Origin: an uncultured Amylibacter sp.
Lineage (GTDB): Bacteria > Pseudomonadota > Alphaproteobacteria > Rhodobacterales > Rhodobacteraceae
DNA length: 10,628 nt
Direction: 5' to 3'
Assembly (NCBI GenBank): GCA_937944065.1
Contig: CALDZS010000339.1
Coordinates: 1-10,628, forward strand
The notes beneath the pieces are model-generated. The model did no database searches and was not told the origin of the DNA. It worked only from the letters and a program-made list of their open reading frames with translations. A program made the translations under genes and the position numbers. Below are positions 5,831 through 10,628 of this stretch, piece by piece (position 1 is the stretch's first letter; each line of letters opens with the position of its first letter).

Positions 5831-6991
5831 ATGGATGCTTCATCGATTTTCAACAAAACTGATGCAAAACCTACGGCTTGCATAGTTCTGGCGGACGGCA
5901 CCATATTCTACGGTCACGGGTTTGGCGCAACTGGTACAATCGAGGCAGAGTTGTGTTTCAACACTGCCATGACTGGATACCAAGAAATCATGACCGATCC
6001 GTCTTACGCGGGTCAAGCAATCACATTTACCTTCCCCCATATTGGCAACACGGGCATCACGTCCGAAGACGATGAAACCGCAGACCCTGTCGCGCGTGCG
6101 ATGGTTGTCAAATGGGACCCAACCGAACCGTCGAATTGGCGCGCGCAGGACAATCTACCAAATTGGCTGGCGAAACGGGGCCGCATTGGCGTTGGCGGCA
6201 TTGATACACGCCGCCTAACGCGTGCCATTACACATCAAGGTGCGCCGCATGTTGCAATCTCTCATGATCCCAACGGTGATTTTGACATTCCTGCTCTGTT
6301 GGAAAAGGCCCGTAATTTTGTCGGTCTAGAAGGTTTGGATTTGGCCAAAGAAGTAACCTGTGCGCAAAGTTATCAATGGAACGAACAACGTTGGGCGTGG
6401 CCAGAAGGCTACACGCCCCGCACAACGCCAGGCAAAAAAGTCGTTGCAATCGACTATGGCGCTAAGCGAAACATCCTACGTTGTCTGGCCTCCGCTGGAT
6501 GCGACGTAACAGTTTTGCCAGCGACCGCGACCGCAGAAGAGGTGCTTGCCCACAATCCTGCAGGGCTATTTCTGTCTAATGGACCAGGCGACCCAGTCGC
6601 GACTGGCGAATATGCAGTGCCAATGATCCAAGAGGTGTTAGAGAAATCGGACATTCCTGTTTTCGGTATCTGTTTAGGCCATCAAATGTTGGCCTTGGCA
6701 CTGGGGGCCAAGACCGTAAAAATGAGCCACGGACATCATGGCGCAAACCATCCTGTGAAAGAACATACCACTGGCAAGGTCGAGATTACGTCGATGAACC
6801 ATGGGTTTGCTGTCGACAGCCAATCCCTACCCGACGGCGTAATCGAAACCCACATTTCTTTGTTCGACGGATCGAATTGCGGCATCGCGATGCACGACCG
6901 GCCGGTTTTTTCAGTACAGCATCATCCAGAGGCGTCACCAGGTCCGCAAGACAGCTTTTATCTATTCGAACGCTTTGCCGCTTCGCTGTAA
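5831..6991 (+). CDS. carA: Carbamoyl-phosphate synthase small subunit (glutamine amidotransferase)
   Basis: This 386-residue cytoplasmic subunit hydrolyses glutamine and passes ammonia to CarB, which makes carbamoyl phosphate for pyrimidine and arginine synthesis. The N-terminal CarA domain shows VLADGTIFYGHGFGA, FNTAMTGYQEIMTDPSY, FPHIGNTG and GGIDTRRLTR. The C-terminal class I amidotransferase domain has the nucleophile Cys281 in GICLGHQM and the catalytic His365 and Glu367 in QHHPEASPGP, each offset by twelve from E. coli CarA. Length is normal. The frame runs back to a GTG at 5768, but that codon lies within the predicted promoter. AGGAG at 5818-5822, eight bases before ATG 5831, decides the start. 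carB is not in the window. The glycosyltransferase gene follows 43 bases later without a clear terminator, so read-through is possible. Confidence 0.97.
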   Translation: MDASSIFNKTDAKPTACIVLADGTIFYGHGFGATGTIEAELCFNTAMTGYQEIMTDPSYAGQAITFTFPHIGNTGITSEDDETADPVARAMVVKWDPTEPSNWRAQDNLPNWLAKRGRIGVGGIDTRRLTRAITHQGAPHVAISHDPNGDFDIPALLEKARNFVGLEGLDLAKEVTCAQSYQWNEQRWAWPEGYTPRTTPGKKVVAIDYGAKRNILRCLASAGCDVTVLPATATAEEVLAHNPAGLFLSNGPGDPVATGEYAVPMIQEVLEKSDIPVFGICLGHQMLALALGAKTVKMSHGHHGANHPVKEHTTGKVEITSMNHGFAVDSQSLPDGVIETHISLFDGSNCGIAMHDRPVFSVQHHPEASPGPQDSFYLFERFAASL

Positions 6992-7012
6992 ACTAAAAGT
7001 TTAGACAAATTT

Positions 7013-7032
7013 AAGCCTTCTGGTTCAGGCTT
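7013..7032 (+). promoter_or_regulatory. Hairpin just before the glycosyltransferase start
   Basis: AAGCCT (7013-7018) and AGGCTT (7027-7032) form a perfect six-pair stem with an eight-base loop, two bases before the GTG start at 7035. The only Shine-Dalgarno-like bases (AGG, 7027-7029) lie in the right arm, so folding would hide them. No T-run follows, which argues against a terminator. Confidence 0.4.
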
Positions 7033-7034
7033 GT

Positions 7035-8984
7035 GTGACTCTCAGTTACGCAGGTGCAGCTTCGTCCAAGTTTTCCATCATAAGCACAACCAAGCGACCT
7101 AGATCAAAACGATCTGGTCGGCCCTTGCGCACGGGCGATCATTTGGTGCAATCAGGTGCCCTGTCGCCAGATGATCTGTTTCGCGGGTTGGCGTTGCAAC
7201 GCCACGAGGATGCAAAATTAGGTGAAATATTACGTGCGTTAGACCTTGTCTCAAGGAAGGAATTACAATGCGCACTTAGCGCGCAAAGTGGATTGGCATG
7301 GATCGACCTGCGGACATTAACTGCCGCATCAATTTTGTTGAATATTTGCGCACCAGAGGTTTATTTAACCCATTCTTTCGTGCCAATCAGTAACGATGGT
7401 TCCATCGTGACCGTCGCGTTGGCCGACCCGAACAAGCAAAGCTATGTGTCTGACATCCTTGCAAAACAGTCCTTAACTGCACATTTTGTGCTCGCCGACA
7501 AAGATCAGATACATGCAGCAGTGGCGCGCGCCCACAAAACTCACTTGGTCAATAATTCGGTTCAGGTTCGCCCATCGCAGTCCAGTTGCCGGGCAATATT
7601 ATCATTCAAAAGCCGTGTGATCTTCTCTTTATTGGCGTTCGTTTTACTGTGCCTTCTAGTTACCACAGGATGGTTTTACACTGGTCTTTTTCTTTGGATC
7701 GCAGCAACTTTGATAGCAAACACTGCCCTAAAAGCAGTGTGTGTCATGGCCTCGCTCTGGCCCAAACCCAAAACCGCTGAGCGGTTGAAAGCGCGGCAAT
7801 CACTACCAAAAGTTAGCATTCTTATTCCATTGTTAAACGAAGTTTCGATTCTCGAACGGCTAATAAAGCGTATGGAGGTCATCAATTACCCTTCGGAATT
7901 GCTCGACATAAAGCTGGTGATCGAAGCCTCTGACACAGCAACGCTAACCCATATTAATCAGTCGAATCTACCAAGCTGGATAACACCGTTGGTCGTGCCA
8001 AACGGGGAAATTCAAACCAAACCTCGTGCCATGAATTACGCGTTAGACTTTTGTGCAGGGTCGGTCATTGGCATTTTCGATGCAGAAGATGCGCCAGAGG
8101 CGGATCAAGTCTACAAGGCCGTGCGACATCTACAGGCAGGTGACGATAAATTGGCCTGCGTTCAGTCCATTCTGGACTACTATAATTCTGGTACAAATTG
8201 GTTATCACGTTGTTTCACAATTGAATATGCAATCTTGTTTCGCGTTATACTACCTGGTCTTCAGGCCTTGTCATTGCCAATTCCTCTTGGCGGTACGTCC
8301 GTTTATTTCAAGCGCGACGCACTAGAGTCTTTGGGACGTTGGGACGCACATAATGTTACCGAAGATGCAGATCTTGGCATATTGCTGTACCGTAAAGGGT
8401 ATCGGTGCGAGATGCTAGAATCCACCACATATGAAGAAGCGAACTTCCGTTTGGTGCCATGGATCAAACAACGGTCACGTTGGTTAAAGGGGTTTGTCAT
8501 AACGTGGTTGACGCATATAAAAAACCCAATCCAATTGTACCGCGATGTAGGGCTGCCTGCCTTTATTGCATTCAACATCATGTTTTTTGGCGCCGTTTCT
8601 GCCTATTTGGCCGCCCCCATCGTTTTGCCCCTATGGCTCATCAGCTTTGGGATCACCTTGCCAATATACGCTCAAATTCCACCGTCGATTTTGCACACAG
8701 CAGTGTACGGATTTATAGCGACCGAAGTGTTTCTATTCTGCTTGGCAATCATAGCTATAAGACAACCGCATTTGCGCGGACATTGGCCATCAACGTTGAC
8801 CCTATTTCTATATTGGCCAATCGGGGCATTCGCAGCCTATAAAGCGGTGTTCGAATTGATATTCGCGCCCAGCTATTGGGACAAAACCAGCCACGGAATA
8901 AACGATCAGAACTTTGATAAATCAATTCAAAATTTAACCAAGTCGACACTAAACATTCACAAAGATTTCAAATCATTGCAGTGA
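7035..8984 (+). CDS. Membrane glycosyltransferase family 2 with N-terminal MshEN-type (GspE N-terminal) domain
   Basis: A 649-residue inner-membrane processive-type glycosyltransferase, probably making or exporting a polysaccharide; the sugar is unknown. Residues ~32-165 resemble the GspE/PilB N-terminal (MshEN) domain: two 24-residue motifs, Arg32-Gln55 and Lys61-Gln84, separated by five residues, then VALADPN and FVLADKDQI. Two membrane helices follow (~196-238). The GT-A domain begins at KVSILIPLLNE (~259) with donor/metal residues in FDAED (Asp349, Asp352), TEDAD (Asp444, Asp446) and the QxxRW motif at Gln479-Trp483, typical of cellulose-synthase-like enzymes. Three or more C-terminal membrane segments lie at ~508-625. 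The start is GTG 7035: the only codon further upstream before the stop at 7002 is a CTG, and no in-frame ATG occurs before the enzyme core. The ribosome site is poor. It lies 43 bases after carA and converges on the GntR gene with a five-base gap. c-di-GMP control is inferred. Confidence 0.9.
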   Translation: MTLSYAGAASSKFSIISTTKRPRSKRSGRPLRTGDHLVQSGALSPDDLFRGLALQRHEDAKLGEILRALDLVSRKELQCALSAQSGLAWIDLRTLTAASILLNICAPEVYLTHSFVPISNDGSIVTVALADPNKQSYVSDILAKQSLTAHFVLADKDQIHAAVARAHKTHLVNNSVQVRPSQSSCRAILSFKSRVIFSLLAFVLLCLLVTTGWFYTGLFLWIAATLIANTALKAVCVMASLWPKPKTAERLKARQSLPKVSILIPLLNEVSILERLIKRMEVINYPSELLDIKLVIEASDTATLTHINQSNLPSWITPLVVPNGEIQTKPRAMNYALDFCAGSVIGIFDAEDAPEADQVYKAVRHLQAGDDKLACVQSILDYYNSGTNWLSRCFTIEYAILFRVILPGLQALSLPIPLGGTSVYFKRDALESLGRWDAHNVTEDADLGILLYRKGYRCEMLESTTYEEANFRLVPWIKQRSRWLKGFVITWLTHIKNPIQLYRDVGLPAFIAFNIMFFGAVSAYLAAPIVLPLWLISFGITLPIYAQIPPSILHTAVYGFIATEVFLFCLAIIAIRQPHLRGHWPSTLTLFLYWPIGAFAAYKAVFELIFAPSYWDKTSHGINDQNFDKSIQNLTKSTLNIHKDFKSLQ

Positions 8985-8989
8985 AAAAT

Positions 8990-9634
8990 CTAATCTTCAT
9001 CAAATTGGCCAGCATCCAGTTTTAAGCGCGTCTCAAATGCGAAAGAAAGGTGCGTCTTCACTGCCAAGCGTGCCGCCTCGCCGTCGCCTGCTTCGATTGC
9101 TTGAACGATTGCAAAATGTTCGTCCAGTGAAACTGGGCCACGACCATCAACGGCCAGCGTTGTACTTGCCAGCAATGCCATTGCGCGGTGCACCTGTGCT
9201 AACTGTTTGTGCAAAAACCGATTGTGAGAGGCGAGATGCAACTGACGGTGAAACCGCCTATTCGCACGCGACAGTAGATCTGGATCATCAACGATTTTCC
9301 GATCTTGATCTATCATGTCGTAAAGCACCCGGATTTCTTCTGGTGCTGCATGCTGTGCTGCCAAAAAGGCTGCCAAACCTTCTAGTTCCGCACGCACGGT
9401 ATATAACTCGCCTAATTGTGTGTGGCTCAACGACGCCACAATCAACGAACGGCCATCACGCGTCAGAAACGATTCCAACTCTAGGCGTTGCAACGCTTCG
9501 CGTACGGGCGTCCGAGATACCCCAAACCGCTCGGCCAGATCACTTTCAACTAATCGATCGCCCGGGCCATAGTCGCCGTGATCAATTGCCTTGATGATAA
9601 GGTCATATGCATCTGTTTGTTCTTTTCGATCCAT
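8990..9634 (-). CDS. GntR family transcriptional regulator, FadR subfamily (FCD domain)
   Basis: A 214-residue DNA-binding regulator. Residues ~5-72 form the winged helix-turn-helix, with GPGDRLVESDLAERFGVSRT followed by PVREALQRLE, the GntR signature. Residues ~77-205 are the helical FCD effector domain, with ELYTVRAELEGLAA, the metal-site type FHRQLH (~129-134), DEHFAIVQAIEAGD and a late His in VKTHLSFAF. FCD regulators sense small carboxylates or related metabolites; the effector here is unknown. The ATG at 9634 is preceded by AGGGA five bases upstream. It is the last gene of a minus-strand operon, eight bases after the FkbM gene, so it probably autoregulates or controls that operon. Its end lies five bases from the convergent glycosyltransferase stop. 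Confidence 0.93.
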   Translation of the reverse strand: MDRKEQTDAYDLIIKAIDHGDYGPGDRLVESDLAERFGVSRTPVREALQRLELESFLTRDGRSLIVASLSHTQLGELYTVRAELEGLAAFLAAQHAAPEEIRVLYDMIDQDRKIVDDPDLLSRANRRFHRQLHLASHNRFLHKQLAQVHRAMALLASTTLAVDGRGPVSLDEHFAIVQAIEAGDGEAARLAVKTHLSFAFETRLKLDAGQFDED

Positions 9635-9642
9635 CGGTTTCC

Positions 9643-10410
9643 CTAACGCCTTTTCCTAAAGATGTCATCCACGCCTGCAAACTCTATCAGGTCATAGCCT
9701 TTTTTGCGCATAAACTGCGGTAGGTCAGAACTTTGATTGTTATTCTCAATCGTCCAAATATCCACATCAAATGCATCGAAATCAAAATTTTGTAGAATCC
9801 CCATTTCACCACCTTCAACATCCACAGACACAAAATCAATCTGATAGAGCTTATGTGTCTTTAGCAAATCCCCTAACAACACATGCTCCAACTTGTGCGT
9901 CGTCTCGGCATGCCGCGGGTGCGCACGTACTTGATCCAATGTGGCTGGTTCGTAACTATCAATAAACCCACTCATTTGGGTGTAGCCCTGCGTGATCTCC
10001 AAAAACTCGGACGCACCTTTGGTTCCTGCCACTGCAGCACCAATGCAAGGGCATCGACGACATGTTTTGGCTGTTCGCAATTGTGTGGGTGAAGGTTCGA
10101 TCAATATACCGTTCCACCCTCTGAACATTTCAAAGAACAGCGAGTTAGATCCTTTGACGCCATTGTAGCCTCCGACATCGACAAACACTCCACCAGTTTT
10201 TTGGCCCAGCACACGATCCACAATACGATCCTGTCCCGCTTGGGAAAAATATGGCACAGAGCGATCAAAATGCGTTTCGATCTCGTACAAGGCTTTGTTC
10301 AAAACACCGCGCCTGCGCCCCTGTTCTTGGGCAAGTTCGCGGGTTACATCAACCGCGGCTTCACGTAGTTTTTGTGATACTTGCGCGACATTTTGCAGTG
10401 GATTTGTCAT
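9643..10410 (-). CDS. FkbM family methyltransferase
   Basis: A 255-residue SAM-dependent methyltransferase of the FkbM type (PF05050). It usually O-methylates sugars, natural products or lipids; the substrate here is unknown. Residues ~56-63 are SQAGQDRI, typical of this family. Motif I is FVDVGGYNGVKGSNS (76-90) and IEPSP at 104-108 ends strand 2. Later come AAVAGTKGASEF, DFVSVDVEGGEMGIL and a DVDIWTIENN stretch. The N-terminal ~50 residues are charged and helical. The frame extends to a TTG at 10431, but ATG 10410 is better: it overlaps the upstream stop as ATGA and has AAAGG eight bases before it, a standard translational-coupling layout. Its neighbours are a probable second methyltransferase upstream and the GntR regulator downstream, apparently one operon. 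Confidence 0.9.
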   Translation of the reverse strand: MTNPLQNVAQVSQKLREAAVDVTRELAQEQGRRRGVLNKALYEIETHFDRSVPYFSQAGQDRIVDRVLGQKTGGVFVDVGGYNGVKGSNSLFFEMFRGWNGILIEPSPTQLRTAKTCRRCPCIGAAVAGTKGASEFLEITQGYTQMSGFIDSYEPATLDQVRAHPRHAETTHKLEHVLLGDLLKTHKLYQIDFVSVDVEGGEMGILQNFDFDAFDVDIWTIENNNQSSDLPQFMRKKGYDLIEFAGVDDIFRKRR

Positions 10411-10628
10411 GCGCGCGCCTTTATCAGCCAAGCCGACGCATCAAACATTAACACACCATCAACCACGAAATCGCCCAATTGCGCTGTCAGCGCTTCTCGT
10501 ACCTTTGCACGTGTTTCACGCGGCACTCCCTTTAAACAACTTGCCAACCGCCCGATTGTCATCACGAACGCAACGCCATTTTTCAACCCGTCATCTGAGC
10601 CCCCCATGGCACATGGAACCTGACGGTC
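10407..10628 (-). CDS. C-terminal end of a probable SAM-dependent methyltransferase (5' end outside window)
   Basis: The frame is open from the right edge (base 10628) to the TGA at 10407-10409, so only the last 73 residues are visible; the Met at 10607 is internal. Visible features are GGSDDGLKNGVAFVM, a charged helix RETRAKVREALTAQLGDF, then DGVLMFDASAWLIKAR at the very end. A closing small-residue-then-W-(L/V)-(I/V)-x-A-R strand after a helix is typical of UbiE-like class I methyltransferases. The catalytic core lies outside the window, so this is tentative. The stop overlaps the FkbM start as ATGA, so the two proteins are probably translationally coupled and may act on the same molecule. 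Confidence 0.6.
   Translation of the reverse strand, partial: DRQVPCAMGGSDDGLKNGVAFVMTIGRLASCLKGVPRETRAKVREALTAQLGDFVVDGVLMFDASAWLIKARA

Noticed and set aside
6989..7003. TAAACT-AAA-AGTTTA hairpin as a carA terminator
   Set aside because: The stem is AT-rich, only six pairs with a three-base loop, includes the stop codon and is not followed by a T-run, so termination here is unlikely.
8963..8992. AGATTT / AAATCT arms between the glycosyltransferase and GntR genes as a bidirectional terminator
   Set aside because: The arms are short and AT-rich with a long loop and no T-run; this could be chance in AT-rich sequence.
9037..9594. 185-residue plus-strand open frame opposite the GntR gene
   Set aside because: The minus-strand frame encodes a clear GntR/FCD protein. 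The plus-strand product is rich in Arg, Pro, Thr and His with no domain, as expected of an antisense shadow.
10411..10431. TTG at 10431 as the FkbM start
   Set aside because: It would overlap the upstream gene by eight codons without a ribosome site, while ATG 10410 has AAAGG and a classic ATGA overlap.

Overview
The window looks like chromosomal DNA from a marine alphaproteobacterium of the Rhodobacteraceae (Roseobacter group). The supporting signs are an aa3-type cytochrome c oxidase subunit I whose catalytic residues all sit four positions below Paracoccus numbering, a DUF2244 gene just downstream of it, a divergent yqeY/carA pair, and fairly low GC for the group (about 50% by eye). I see no tRNA, rRNA, insertion sequence, CRISPR array or phage gene. 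Coding density is high, and most neighbouring genes are convergent or divergent.

Layout. Positions 1-920 hold the 3' part of an OpgB-like phosphoglycerol transferase (cut by the left edge). It converges with a one-base gap on an exported SH3/COG3650-like protein (922-1545, minus). Next come ctaD (1741-3402), a strong hairpin terminator (3426-3456) and a DUF2244 membrane protein (3474-3974). An unrecognised 85-residue protein (3952-4209, minus) overlaps the end of the DUF2244 gene tail to tail, and a METTL27-like methyltransferase (4360-4992) diverges from it. A GatB/YqeY-domain protein (5002-5454, minus) and carA (5831-6991) diverge from a 376-base intergenic region with a promoter candidate for each. 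Downstream of carA on the same strand is a 649-residue membrane glycosyltransferase with an N-terminal MshEN-type domain (7035-8984). It converges on a tight minus-strand operon: a probable methyltransferase cut by the right edge, an FkbM methyltransferase starting in an ATGA overlap, and a GntR/FCD regulator 8 bases further on.

How the genes relate. Housekeeping genes (respiration, pyrimidine/arginine precursor synthesis, tRNA-amidotransferase-like YqeY) alternate with cell-envelope genes: OpgB-like transferase, exported SH3 protein, membrane glycosyltransferase and FkbM methyltransferase. The most interesting gene is the glycosyltransferase. Its N-terminus carries two 24-residue motifs with a 5-residue spacer, the layout of the c-di-GMP-binding MshEN domain, so polysaccharide synthesis may be switched directly by the second messenger. 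Nothing here clearly amounts to a new multi-gene system; the remaining findings are small regulatory elements and one orphan small gene.
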